In this document: in pieces, positions 17,970-27,428 of the stretch
Numbering within the stretch: the stretch's first letter is position 1
Layout: the number at the start of each line of letters is the position of its first letter
Origin: Leptotrichia shahii
GTDB taxonomy: Bacteria; Fusobacteriota; Fusobacteriia; Fusobacteriales; Leptotrichiaceae
Direction of reading: 5' to 3'
Assembly: GCF_008327825.1 (NCBI RefSeq)
Contig: NZ_AP019827.1
Span: 1,054,001 to 1,118,000, forward strand
Length of the DNA: 64,000 nt
The notes under the pieces: model-generated
Told to the model about the DNA's origin: nothing
Databases searched by the model: none
The model's input: only the letters and a program-made list of their open reading frames with translations
Made by a program: the position numbers and the translations under genes

Positions 17970-18045
17970 AAAAAATCACCGCGTAAAAAGCCGTATAAGC
18001 GCTTAAAATTAATTAAGCCATACTTTTTATCGTCGATGATTTTTT
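17970..18045. terminator. Long imperfect hairpin, probable two-way terminator
   Basis: The two halves of 17970-18045 are imperfect inverted copies of each other: AAAAAATCACCG pairs with CGATGATTTTTT, then TAAAAAG with CTTTTTA, then GCTTAA with TTAAGC. T tracts occur on both sides, so it can end transcription of the 17591 gene and of anything arriving leftward from 18278. Confidence 0.65.
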
Positions 18046-18271
18046 ATTGCTTCAAATTGCCTTATTTTAATAAAAGTAGATTTAGAGTATATTTGAGTAT
18101 ATTTTTAGAATTTTTTCGATTTATGTGAACCTTAAATAGAATTTTATTCTATACATACTATAAAATAATGGTTTTATTGTTATTTTAAAAATCTGAAAGT
18201 TCTATAAAAGTTCTATTTTTTAGTTTTTTCAAAATTTTTATCATAAACTTCAAAATAATTACCTTATATAT
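18046..18271 (-). ncRNA. Candidate non-coding RNA beside the integrase
   Basis: The stretch has no gene on either strand; the longest leftward ORF is 19 codons. It is bounded by a good leftward promoter (18278-18306) and by the strong hairpin at 17970-18045. It contains a short direct repeat GAGTATATTT near 18087-18105. A transcript of about 300 bases is possible. It could equally be an attachment-site region of the integrase. Confidence 0.25.
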
Positions 18272-18277
18272 ATTTAT

Positions 18278-18306
18278 AGTATAGCATTTAAATTTCAATA
18301 ATTCAA
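18278..18306 (-). promoter_or_regulatory. Leftward promoter at the end of the integrase gene
   Basis: On the minus strand: TTGAAT (18306-18301), 17 bases, TATACT (18283-18278) preceded by TGC as extended -10. The -35 overlaps the integrase stop codon. No protein gene lies downstream. Confidence 0.4.
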
Positions 18307-19415
18307 CTGTTACTATTTAACTTTTTCATAAGCTGCTTATTGGCATCTTTATATAAATGAGAATAAGTATTTATAGTAGTTTGCAGATTGTCGTGCCCTA
18401 GACGTTTGCTGATTGCGGTAATGTCAGCTTGAATAAATAGCAAATATGAAGCATGAGAATGTCTAAAATCATGAAGTCTTATTTTTTCAACATCAGCTTG
18501 AATACTGTATTTTTCCAAAATATAACGTAATTGAGATTTTTTTAAATTAAAGGCTCTTTGAGATTTTAGATCTTTTTTTGACGACTCTAACTCAAATTTA
18601 GAAAAATATAATTTTAAATCTGAAATTAGATTTTCAGGAAGAAGGACTTTTCTTATTGATCCTAAAGTTTTTGGAGCGGTTATATATTCTTTCTTCTTTA
18701 TATGTGAAATAGTTTTATTTACATCTATAAATTTTTCCTCCAAATTAATGTCATCAAATGTAAGAGCTAAAACTTCTCCAATTCGTAATCCGGTCCAAAA
18801 TAAGATTTTAAATACGACAATCGTATTAGAATATTTACCATTTTTTTCTTTATTTTTTGATTCAAGAAGATTTATAAATTTATTAAAATCATCTACTGAC
18901 CAGATTTTCATTTCAGAACGATTTTTTTTACTTCCAAATGCCCCTAAATTTTTAGAAGGATTTTCATTCAATCCTTGATATTTTGCAGCCCAATTAAACA
19001 AACTTTTTAAAGCTGCATAAATATTAGCCTTAGAATTTTCACTAAACGGCTTTCCGTTTTCATTTTTCTTTTCCAGCATTTCGTTTTGCCATTCCCGAAT
19101 CATATAGGAATTAATCTTGCTAATCTCAACATCGCCAAAAAAAGGCAATATATGTAACCTAAAAAAATTTTCCACAGTATTGATAGCTGTAGGTTTATGT
19201 CTTTTGCTATAATCCTCAAAATAAAGTTCATACAATGATTGAAATGACATATTTACAGATTTAGCAATTTTTTTCTTAAATTCATATTCATATTCCTGAG
19301 CTTCCTTTTTCTTCTTAAACCCAGTTTTTTTGTACTTTTTATTTACACCCTTGTAATCTTTAGCATAAAACATCGCATACCATGTTTTTTTATCTGCATT
19401 ATAATAAACTGGCAT
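18303..19415 (-). CDS. Tyrosine recombinase (integrase)
   Basis: A 370-residue integrase of the Tn916/phage type. The N-terminal 60 residues form an AP2-like arm-binding domain, followed by a SAM-like core-binding domain (about 70-170). The catalytic domain has Arg in TGLRIGEV, Lys in TAPKTLGS, His-x-x-Arg in HDFRHSHAS, His in KRLGHDN and the nucleophile Tyr in TINTYSHL, so it looks intact. An AAGGAG ribosome site precedes the ATG. No excisionase, relaxase or phage gene is near; the only associated genes are the damaged helicase and exonuclease to its right. Confidence 0.92.
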   Translation of the reverse strand: MPVYYNADKKTWYAMFYAKDYKGVNKKYKKTGFKKKKEAQEYEYEFKKKIAKSVNMSFQSLYELYFEDYSKRHKPTAINTVENFFRLHILPFFGDVEISKINSYMIREWQNEMLEKKNENGKPFSENSKANIYAALKSLFNWAAKYQGLNENPSKNLGAFGSKKNRSEMKIWSVDDFNKFINLLESKNKEKNGKYSNTIVVFKILFWTGLRIGEVLALTFDDINLEEKFIDVNKTISHIKKKEYITAPKTLGSIRKVLLPENLISDLKLYFSKFELESSKKDLKSQRAFNLKKSQLRYILEKYSIQADVEKIRLHDFRHSHASYLLFIQADITAISKRLGHDNLQTTINTYSHLYKDANKQLMKKLNSNS

Positions 19416-19487
19416 TTTTAAATCTCCTTAATTTTTGATCTTGAATAATTATATTGGTATTACAAATTTTACGATAAATTATATAAT

Positions 19488-22400
19488 CTAGTCTAAATTA
19501 TACAATTCATATATCAACTCCTGTGGTATTTTCTCTTCTAATTTCCACAAAATCCTCATCGGCTTATCTCCAAAACTTTTATAATAATCAGCTTTTCCCA
19601 AATAAATAAACGGATTAGTTTTATTGCCATCCATAAAGGCAAATTTTCTTATAAATATATGCACATTATATCCCAATTTCTTATGATTTATAAACATTTT
19701 TCCTACACTTGAAGTATGAGCAGTTTTAGGCTGACTTATCCATTGAATTATGTCATCTGCAAAAAGAGAATTATCGTATTTCAAATTTTCCTGCAAAATA
19801 TGAGTTTTATCAATTGTTGCAAAAAGGCAAATATCTTTATCTGTATTAGCATATCCTGCTCTCCAGCTGCCTTTCGGAACTTTTGAATCCAGCAAGATTT
19901 GCAGTTCAACTCTTTTATATTTTTTATATGGAATCAAAATGTTTTCATGAAATATTGAAAGATTATTGTTTTTCTTAAATTCTGATAATCCTAAATACAG
20001 TAAATCTTCTATCCTGTTTTTAAAATTGTAATTTGAGTTTTGAGAATTATCTAAATCTATAAGCTTTAAATTTATTTCGTTATTTTCTTTTCTACTTTCA
20101 AATATTTTATTATATTTTTTTGAAATTTTAAATAATCTATTTTTTGAATTTTCTTCTAAAATTTTATCTTCAACTAATTCTGTAAAAATACGATTTATTA
20201 CATATTCTTTTGAAAATCATCTTTAATATTAAAATAATTTTTATATTCATTAATTATGATTTCTGAATTTATAAAATTGTTGTTTATCAAATATTTTGCA
20301 ATCAAATATGTAAATGGTTCTACGAGAGTTAATTTTTTTTCTAAATATGCCAAAAATTCAATTTCTTCTGAATTTAAAGATATTTTATTCTGCTTTAAAA
20401 TTTCAGGATTTTCAAATTGTAATTGTGCATTATAAAATGAACCTAATTTTAAGGACAATTCTTGAAATAATTCGACATCTGTATCAAAGTCACTTATTTT
20501 TAAAATTTCATTTTCAGATTTGCCAATTTCCTGTTTATAATCCAAATATAATTCTTTTAAAATATTTTTAGAACTAAAGTTAATTTTTTCGATTTTTTCA
20601 ATAATACGATTTTGGCAAACTCGATCAAGTTCCACATAGCAAGATTTTGGGATATTTGAAAATTGATTTTTTATTTCGTTTATTATTTTCCCTTTTTTTG
20701 TGAATAAAGTATCTTTATTATCAACTTCATTTGAAAAATAATTTATTAACAAATAATCTTTCTTGTGATTTCCGATAAAATCAATAATTGTAACAAAATC
20801 CTTATTTTCAGCCTTTCTTAATCCTCTTCCAATTTGCTGTATAAAAATCGTTGAGGACATTGTAGGACGTAAAAATAGCAGTAAATTAATTGTCGGAATG
20901 TCAATTCCTTCATTTAAAATATCTACTACACATAAAATTTCAATTTTTTTGTTTTTAAATTTGTCTAAAATTTCTGATCTTTCGTTTGAACTTGTATTTG
21001 CTGTGATTACAGCGGATTTATAGCCTTTGTTTGTAAATTCTTTTTTCATGAAAAAAGCATGCTCTATATTTTGGCAAAATGCGACAGCACTTAATTTATC
21101 GCCATCAAAACCAAACTTATTTATTTTTTCAACAATATAATCGGTACGTGTGTTCAGTAATAAATTTTCTAATAACACTTTTTCATTATATTTTCCATTT
21201 TTATAAGGAATATTATCATAATTAACTGCATAATCATTTACTCCAAAATAATGAAAAGGAACAATCAAGTCTTCTTCTAAAGCCTCCTTTATTCCAATTT
21301 CATCTACTACGTTATAATCACAAAGTGATAGAATGTCTTTGCCGTCCATACGTTTTGGAGTTGCTGTTAATCCTAATAGAAATTTTGGATTAAAATATGA
21401 TAACGTCTTTAAATAACTGTCTGACATTGAGTGATGAAATTCATCAACGATAACGTAATCAAAAAAATCAGGATTAAATTCATTGTAACAATTTCTCAAT
21501 GATTGAATTGAAGCAAAAATCATACTTTTATCAATTTCTTTTAAACCACTGTAGATTCTACCAAATTCATTTTTATCAATTGTAAGAATTCTTGAAAAAA
21601 CATTCATTGCATTTTCTAGTAATTCTTCACGATGAGCAATGAATAAAAATTTTATGTTTGAAATTTTTGATTCATTTATTTCAAATAATTTATTTTCAGT
21701 ATTAGAATTAATTTCAAAAAATTGTTTTATATCCATTGCGGCAAGATAGGTTTTCCCTGTACCAGTTGCAGAGATTACAAGACCCTTTTTATTTCCGTTT
21801 ATTCTAGTTTCTCTTAATTTTTGCAAAACTCTTTTTTGCATGCTGTTTGGTACAAATTCATTTTCCTGTTTAATTTTAGTTTTTCTATAATCAAAAGTAT
21901 TTTGTACATTTATAGATTTTTTGTATTTTTCATATTCATCAATAAAATCTTCTGTTAATTCTATTGCTTCATTGCTGTGCCACAATTTCTCAAATTGATT
22001 TAATGATTTTTTATAAATATTAAAAAAACTGCTGTCTGTCAGTTTCACATTCCATTCTTCTGCCGAATACAAAGCACTTTGGCTAATATTAGACGAGCCG
22101 ATTATAACACTATGATATTTTTCCTTTTCAAACAAATATGCTTTTGTGTGAAAACTCTCGCTTGAATTATTGTAAATCTTTACTTTTATATTTTCATACG
22201 ACAAAAGTTTTCTTAACGCCTTTGAATCCGTAATATTCAGATAAACAGAAGTTATAATTTCACCTTGAATACCTTGTTTTTCAAGTTCATCCAAAGTGCT
22301 TATTAATAGCTGGATGCCTGAGTATTTTACAAAACTTACTATAAAATAGAATTTTTTACAGTTTAATAATTCCTGTTTTAAATAAATAAAAAAATTACGA

Positions 22401-22741
22401 AACTTTACTTTTTCGTTTATAATTAATTCATTTATGTTTCCGATTATATCGCTATTTTTTCGTTTTAGCGGTAACTCAAAGTGAAAATCAGTATTTTGAA
22501 TTTTTATTTTTTCTGATTTATCTGTAAATGACTGATTTAATAAATACAACTGTTTTTCAGTAAATTCAATAACTTTTTGATAATCATTTTTCCCAATAAA
22601 ATCAGAAATTTTTTCTGAAAAAGTTTCTAGAACTTCAAATTCCAAATTTTCTTTGTATTCGGTTATTTCTAAAAAATTATTATTTTTTTCTTCTGTATTT
22701 ATTAAATTATTTGGCTCAGATTTTTTTGCTAAAATACTCAT
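19488..22741 (-). pseudogene. PLD-nuclease / DEAD helicase / DUF3427 protein, one frameshift
   Basis: The main frame (22741 to 20198) encodes a single HKD nuclease domain (about residues 110-260; FHTKAYLF and GSSNIS) and an SF2 helicase with ATGTGKTYLAA, VDEFHHS, LGLTATPKR and QQIGRGLR. It ends early at 20198. A second frame then runs without a stop from the overlap to 19488 and encodes the DUF3427 domain typical of the C-terminus (SKVPKGSWRAGY). One base missing in the A4 run at 20213-20216 explains the break; with it the protein would be about 1,084 residues. The TTG at 19937 is not a real start. The ATG at 22741 follows AAGGGG. Homologues are often found in defence islands. Confidence 0.8.
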
Positions 22742-22796
22742 TTTCACCCCTTTTATTTTATTAATTTTTACAAGAATTTAAGCCCAGACCCTTAAA

Positions 22797-23434
22797 TTAC
22801 TCTTTTTCTAAAAATTCAAAAATCCGTTTGTTTCCAGTCTTATGCTTCATCATTTTAAAAAATATTCTAAACATTATTAAAACATCATAATAACTGCCGT
22901 GCAACTGGCTTTCTTCAAATGGAACATTATAATAATTGGCACATTCCATAAGTTTTGGCCATTTATAATTTCCGTATGAAGAACCGTTTACTTTGACAAT
23001 GTCTATATTTGTTAGCATTGTGTCAAATTGATTTTGCAATGGAAAATCTACGAAACTTCTGTCAAATTTTATGTTATGGGCGACAAAATGGCTTGTGTCC
23101 TGACAAAATAAAAAGAAATTATCCATATCTTCCTTAAAAGTCAAAGGATATTCAATTCCTGTATTTTGAATAATATTTTTTCTTTCGCTTAAAATTACAT
23201 CATCTGTCAAGCCATTTACACTAACTGCACCTTCATTTAACTCTTCACCTTCATTTCTGAAATAAAATCTGTTAAATTCCGACACTTTTTTCCATTTATT
23301 TCTTTCTTCTCCAGTATTTTCAGAATTATAATTCACTTTTATTGCAGACATTGACAAAACAGAACTTCCTTGAAATCCATTTGTTTCCACATCAAAAATA
23401 TTATATTCTTATTTAGTTTTTTTTCTTTGTTCAC
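22797..23434 (-). pseudogene. DEDDh 3'-5' exonuclease, frameshift at the N-terminus
   Basis: The body is a DnaQ/RNase T-type exonuclease: DVETNGF (motif I), HNIKFDRSF (motif II) and LHGSYYDV (motif III with the DEDDh histidine). In the present frame there is no start before motif I; a stop lies five codons earlier, and the GTG at 23390 would delete the catalytic aspartate. One more T in the T5 run (A5 at 23394-23398 on the plus strand) joins the frame to a GTG at 23434 reading MNKEKKLNKNIIF then FDVET. This gives about 212 residues. The helicase gene starts 56 bases after its end. Confidence 0.7.
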
Positions 23435-23475
23435 TTTTTCTCTTTTCCTTATATTCTTACACAAGATATAAAAAA

Positions 23476-25272
23476 TTAATCATTTAGTTTTAATACTGAT
23501 AAAAACGCCTCTTGCGGTATTTCTACATTTCCGATTGCCTTCATACGTTTTTTACCTTCTTTTTGTTTTTCTAATAATTTTTTCTTACGTGTAATATCTC
23601 CACCATAACATTTTGCAAGTACGTTCTTTCTAAGTGCCTTAATTGTTTCCCTTGCAATTATTTTTGTACCCAATGCAGCCTGTAATGGTATTTCAAACTG
23701 CTGTCTTGGAATTACATCTTTTAATTTTTCAACGATTGCACGTCCTCTGTAATAGGCATTATCTTTATGGGCAATGAATGAAAAGGCATCTACTGGATTT
23801 CCACTTACCAAAATATCCACTTTTACCAAGTCTGATTCCTTGTATCCAATCATTTCATATTCAAACGAAGCATACCCTTTTGTACGTGATTTCAATTTAT
23901 CATAAAAATCAATTACTATCTCTGCAAGTGGCAAGTCGTAACTAATCATTGTACGAGTTTCATCAAGGTAATTCATATTAAGGAAAGTTCCTCTTTTTTC
24001 CTGACAAAGTTCCATTACATTTCCAACATAATCCTTTGGAACAATAATTGTCCCTTTTACATAAGGCTCTTCAATGTACTTTTTCCCTTCTGGAAATTCT
24101 GCAGGGTTGTCAATTACAATCATTTCCCCTTGTTCAGGTGTTACATTATATTTAACCGACGGTGCTGTTGAAATCAAGTCAATGTTGAATTCACGACGCA
24201 ATCTTTCTACAACTATTTCCATGTGTAAAAGCCCTAAGAATCCACATCTGAATCCAAATCCCAATGCAAGTGAAGTCTCTGGAGCATAAGATAAAGAAGC
24301 ATCATTCAACTGTAATTTTTCCAATGCCTCTCTTAAATCTTCATAATCATCTGTTGAAACTGGATAAATTCCCGCAAAAACCATGCTTAATGCAGGACGA
24401 TAACCTTCAAGAGCTGTATCTGTCGGATTTTTCACATGTGTAATTGTATCCCCAACTTGTGTATCTTTGATTGACTTAATTCCTGTAATAATATATCCAA
24501 CTGAGCCAACTGTCAATTCATCAACTTCCTTCATTTTAGGCGAGAAAATTCCAACTTCCAATACGTCAAATTCCTTTTCGGTAGACATAATCTTAATTCT
24601 GTCCCCTTTTGCAATTTTCCCTTCAATTATTCTAATATACGTTATAACTCCTCTAAAATCATCATAATGCGAGTCGAAAATTAACGCTTTCAAAGGATTG
24701 TCAATTTCTCCTTTAGGTGCAGGAATATGCTTAATAATTGATTCCAGCAAATCTTCAATTCCAAATCCAGTTTTTCCAGAAACAAGAACAGCATCATCTG
24801 CTGGAAGCCCAATAACTTCCTCTATTTCCAGCTTAACCTTATCAGGATCTGCTGAAGGCAAGTCAATCTTGTTTATTACAGGCAATATTTCCAAATCGTT
24901 TTCCAAAGCCAAATACACATTTGCCAATGTCTGTGCTTCAATTCCCTGTGCGGCATCAACTACAAGCAAGGCCCCGTCACAAGCTGCAAGCGATCTTGAT
25001 ACTTCGTAAATAAAATCGACGTGTCCCGGTGTATCAATTAAATTTAACTCATAAGTCTCCCCGTTTCGAGCCTTATACTTTAATGTAACTGCCTGTGCCT
25101 TAATCGTTATCCCTTTTTCCCTTTCTAAATCCATGCTATCTAACAGCTGATCTACCATTTCCCTTTGCGTTACAGTTCCTGTCTGCTCCAAAAGCCTGTC
25201 TGCAATAGTGGATTTTCCATGATCAATATGTGCTATTATCGAAAAATTTCTTTTATTTTTTTGATCCAACAT
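23476..25272 (-). CDS. lepA: Elongation factor 4 (LepA)
   Basis: A 598-residue translational GTPase that binds ribosomes and back-translocates. GTPase motifs are AHIDHGKST (G1, residues 14-22), DTPGH (G3) and NKIDLP (G4). Unlike EF-G it ends in the LepA-specific C-terminal domain with [19 protein letters not shown] and [32 protein letters not shown] ribosome site precedes the ATG. The upstream leader contains a perfect 10-base inverted repeat. Confidence 0.98.
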   Translation of the reverse strand: MLDQKNKRNFSIIAHIDHGKSTIADRLLEQTGTVTQREMVDQLLDSMDLEREKGITIKAQAVTLKYKARNGETYELNLIDTPGHVDFIYEVSRSLAACDGALLVVDAAQGIEAQTLANVYLALENDLEILPVINKIDLPSADPDKVKLEIEEVIGLPADDAVLVSGKTGFGIEDLLESIIKHIPAPKGEIDNPLKALIFDSHYDDFRGVITYIRIIEGKIAKGDRIKIMSTEKEFDVLEVGIFSPKMKEVDELTVGSVGYIITGIKSIKDTQVGDTITHVKNPTDTALEGYRPALSMVFAGIYPVSTDDYEDLREALEKLQLNDASLSYAPETSLALGFGFRCGFLGLLHMEIVVERLRREFNIDLISTAPSVKYNVTPEQGEMIVIDNPAEFPEGKKYIEEPYVKGTIIVPKDYVGNVMELCQEKRGTFLNMNYLDETRTMISYDLPLAEIVIDFYDKLKSRTKGYASFEYEMIGYKESDLVKVDILVSGNPVDAFSFIAHKDNAYYRGRAIVEKLKDVIPRQQFEIPLQAALGTKIIARETIKALRKNVLAKCYGGDITRKKKLLEKQKEGKKRMKAIGNVEIPQEAFLSVLKLND

Positions 25273-25327
25273 TTATATTGTTTCCTCCGTTTACTCGTTT
25301 ATTATCTTCTTTGTTATATTTTTAAAA

Positions 25328-25360
25328 TGAGTAACTATTCTATCCGAACCTAGTTACTCA
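25328..25360 (-). promoter_or_regulatory. Inverted repeat in lepA leader
   Basis: TGAGTAACTA (25328-25337) and TAGTTACTCA (25351-25360) are perfect complements around 13 bases. It lies 56-88 bases before the lepA start and could be an operator or an RNA hairpin. A weak T-rich stretch follows on the minus strand, so attenuation is possible. Confidence 0.45.
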
Positions 25361-25623
25361 GCAATATGTATATTATATAATAATTTTACATTTTTTCATA
25401 GTCTTTGTGAAAAATATTTTACCAAAATTCAGTTATTTTTTATATTATATTCCAAATTTTCGTAAAATTATAGAAAAACCACTTTAAAACTGAACTTCAA
25501 GACCATGACTATTTTACTCAAACCGTGAGTTTATATAATTTTTAATAGTTTAATTTTAAATAGGTTCTCGTACATTTTAAAATTGAAAATAAAAATTATA
25601 TTTGTATCACTTAAATTATAAAT
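25361..25623. other. AT-rich gap between ydcF-like gene and lepA
   Basis: No gene is seen. A TATAAT on the minus strand near 25370 could be the -10 of the lepA promoter, but its -35 is poor. A 5-base hairpin ACTCA/TGAGT near 25518-25532 is the only other structure noticed. Confidence 0.3.
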
Positions 25624-26289
25624 TTATTTAACTTTTAACTGATTCCCAGATTGAAAAATAAAATAATTTATATTTGACAAAAATTCTCTAAAATATGATT
25701 TTGGTATGGAAATAAGCAGTGTTTTCGCTGGAAGTCCGTAAATTTCATAATTTCCATTATCAAATCCAACTTTTCTAGCAATATTTTTAGAACGGAAAAT
25801 ATGATAATCATTCGTTACAATCAATACTTTTATTTTTTGATTTTTTTTATTATTGTTTAAAATATTTTTACTATTTTCAATATTTTCTATCTTCTCGAGA
25901 CTAAACCTAAAATTTTCAACAGTATTCTTAGATTTGTCCTCCAAAATAATTCTATCCTCACTAATTCCATTTTTCAAAAGTTCCCTTTTTATCGCCAATC
26001 CTTCAGCAACACCTTCATTTTTACCTTGTCCACCAGTTGCAATAACCTTAACTTCTAGATTTTTCTTTAAATACTCCGTTGCAGCCTTTATCCTTTCCAT
26101 AAGTGATTTAGTCGGGTTTTCTCCTTTTACTCTTGCTCCCAGTATTATTACATAATCTACTTTTTTATTCTCATTTACGGCTTTTCTATCAGTTGTATAT
26201 TCTTTTATTATAAAATATTGCACAAAGCAAAATAAAAAAACAAATAAGATAATAGAAATTTTTATTGATATTATAATTGTATTCTTCAT
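25624..26289 (-). CDS. YdcF/SanA/ElyC-family membrane protein (DUF218)
   Basis: A 221-residue protein with one N-terminal membrane helix (about residues 5-27) and a DUF218 domain. Typical segments are VDYVIILGARV, ATGGQGKNEG, ILEDKSKNTVENF and VTNDYHIFRS. Characterised relatives (ElyC, SanA) affect envelope integrity and lipid-carrier metabolism; the substrate here is unknown. The ribosome site AAGGA is distant. A hairpin terminator separates it from vapD upstream. Confidence 0.85.
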   Translation of the reverse strand: MKNTIIISIKISIILFVFLFCFVQYFIIKEYTTDRKAVNENKKVDYVIILGARVKGENPTKSLMERIKAATEYLKKNLEVKVIATGGQGKNEGVAEGLAIKRELLKNGISEDRIILEDKSKNTVENFRFSLEKIENIENSKNILNNNKKNQKIKVLIVTNDYHIFRSKNIARKVGFDNGNYEIYGLPAKTLLISIPKSYFREFLSNINYFIFQSGNQLKVK

Positions 26290-26327
26290 AAGTTTTCGAT
26301 TTTAAAAATATCCTTTCTTAAAATAAA

Positions 26328-26351
26328 GGCTGTTCCATTTCTGAAACAACC
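26328..26351. terminator. Hairpin between vapD and the DUF218 gene
   Basis: GGCTGTTCCA (26328-26337) pairs with TGAAACAACC (26342-26351) with two wobbles around TTTC. On the minus strand it is followed by TTTATTTT, so it probably terminates vapD. Confidence 0.6.
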
Positions 26352-26363
26352 ACTATAAAATAA

Positions 26364-26648
26364 TTATTCTTTCACTATAGCTGTAAAATCACTCCAATCT
26401 TCAACTTTAAAAGCTCTAATATCCCTTACAGAATTTTTAAACCATTCGATAGATTTTAGTTTTGTTATGGCTTTATAAACTTCAGCTAAAGTATTTTTTT
26501 CAGTACTATTCACATATAAACTGCCCTGTGTCCATTCAAAACCTAGCATCTCCAATTCCTGTCGAATTTCATCGTAAGCCCTATTATATGGATCACCATA
26601 ATTTTTTTTCAAATCATCAATTTTTAAATCAAATGCAATTGCATACAT
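26364..26648 (-). CDS. vapD: VapD-like endoribonuclease
   Basis: A 94-residue protein matching the VapD family, which has a Cas2-like ferredoxin fold and cleaves RNA in characterised members. The N-terminus [13 protein letters not shown] carries the conserved aspartate, and Y[20 protein letters not shown] is the second conserved block. A GAGGAGGGA ribosome site precedes the ATG. It stands alone without a visible antitoxin and is divergent from the yefM-yoeB pair. Confidence 0.88.
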   Translation of the reverse strand: MYAIAFDLKIDDLKKNYGDPYNRAYDEIRQELEMLGFEWTQGSLYVNSTEKNTLAEVYKAITKLKSIEWFKNSVRDIRAFKVEDWSDFTAIVKE

Positions 26649-26734
26649 CTGTAATCCCTCCTCTTTTAAATATTTTACAACAATATTTTATTATATTTTA
26701 CCATAATTGTCAATTTCTTGTTTTTATTTTTTTA

Positions 26735-26774
26735 TTGATATTTTGTAAAAAAAGAATTATAATAAATTGTACAA
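26735..26774 (+). promoter_or_regulatory. yefM-yoeB promoter and TGTACA operator
   Basis: TTGATA (26735-26740), 17 bases, TATAAT (26758-26763). The palindrome TTGTACAA (26767-26774) covers the expected start point. TGTACA is the established core of YefM-YoeB operators in E. coli, so autoregulation by the complex is likely. Confidence 0.7.
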
Positions 26775-26796
26775 AAACTATAAAGGAGAGATAAAT

Positions 26797-27051
26797 ATGT
26801 TAGTTGTAAGTTTTTCAACTATGAGAAATAATTTAAAAAGTTATTGTGATAAAGCAGTGAAAGAAAATGAAGATGTAATTGTAACAAGAAAAAATGAAGA
26901 AAATGTAGTTTTAATAAATCTTGAAAAATATAATCAATTTTTGAAAGCAGTCCAAAATGCTGAATATCTTGCAAAAATAGATAGAGGGTTTTCTCAGATG
27001 AAAAGTGGAAAAGGACAAGTTCATGATTTAATCGAGGTCGACGATGAATAA
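26797..27051 (+). CDS. yefM: Antitoxin YefM
   Basis: An 84-residue Phd/YefM antitoxin. The N-terminal DNA-binding part has SFSTMRNNLKSYCDKAVKENEDVIVTR split over the usual Phd fold, followed by NVVLINLEKYN; the acidic C-terminus (DLIEVDDE) should neutralise the toxin. The frame is open further upstream to 26767, but the GGAGAG ribosome site fixes the start at 26797. It overlaps yoeB by 8 bases. Confidence 0.95.
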   Translation: MLVVSFSTMRNNLKSYCDKAVKENEDVIVTRKNEENVVLINLEKYNQFLKAVQNAEYLAKIDRGFSQMKSGKGQVHDLIEVDDE

Positions 27052-27298
27052 ATTATGGACTGATGATGGCTGGGCAGATTATTTATATTGGCAATCTCAA
27101 GATAAAAAAACTTTAAAAAGGATTAACGAACTCATAAAAGATATTGAAAGAAATGGAGTATTGAATGGAATAGGCAAACCTGAAGCTTTGAAATATAGAA
27201 AAGGATTTAGTCGAAGAATTGACGAAACTAACAGGCTTGTCTATGCTATTGATGAAAATGGAGTTTTATGGATAATTTCTTGTAGAGGACATTATTAA
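27044..27298 (+). CDS. yoeB: Toxin YoeB, ribosome-dependent mRNA nuclease
   Basis: An 84-residue RelE-fold toxin of exact family length. The catalytic glutamate lies in GKPEALKY, the arginine in RRIDETNRLVY, and the protein ends with the diagnostic GHY, where His and Tyr act in cleavage. It overlaps yefM, the usual arrangement. All active residues are present, so it should be functional. A strong terminator follows. Confidence 0.96.
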   Translation: MNKLWTDDGWADYLYWQSQDKKTLKRINELIKDIERNGVLNGIGKPEALKYRKGFSRRIDETNRLVYAIDENGVLWIISCRGHY

Positions 27299-27317
27299 AA
27301 TTGTTTTTGGTTGACTA

Positions 27318-27349
27318 AAAAGAGTGGTACTACCCACTCTTTTATTTTT
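27318..27349. terminator. Strong terminator after yoeB
   Basis: Perfect 10-base stem AAAAGAGTGG/CCACTCTTTT (27318-27327, 27334-27343) with loop TACTAC and T tract; the A tract on the left allows use in both directions. Confidence 0.85.
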
Positions 27350-27428
27350 TATATTATATCACTATTTTGAGTATTTTAACAAATACTCTGGTTTTTATGC
27401 TATCACAATTAAAATTAAATCATTTAAT

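Noticed and set aside
19488-19937. Separate 149-residue gene with TTG start
   Set aside because: The frame is open 270 bases further upstream into the helicase, and its content is only the DUF3427 tail, so it is the end of the split helicase gene.
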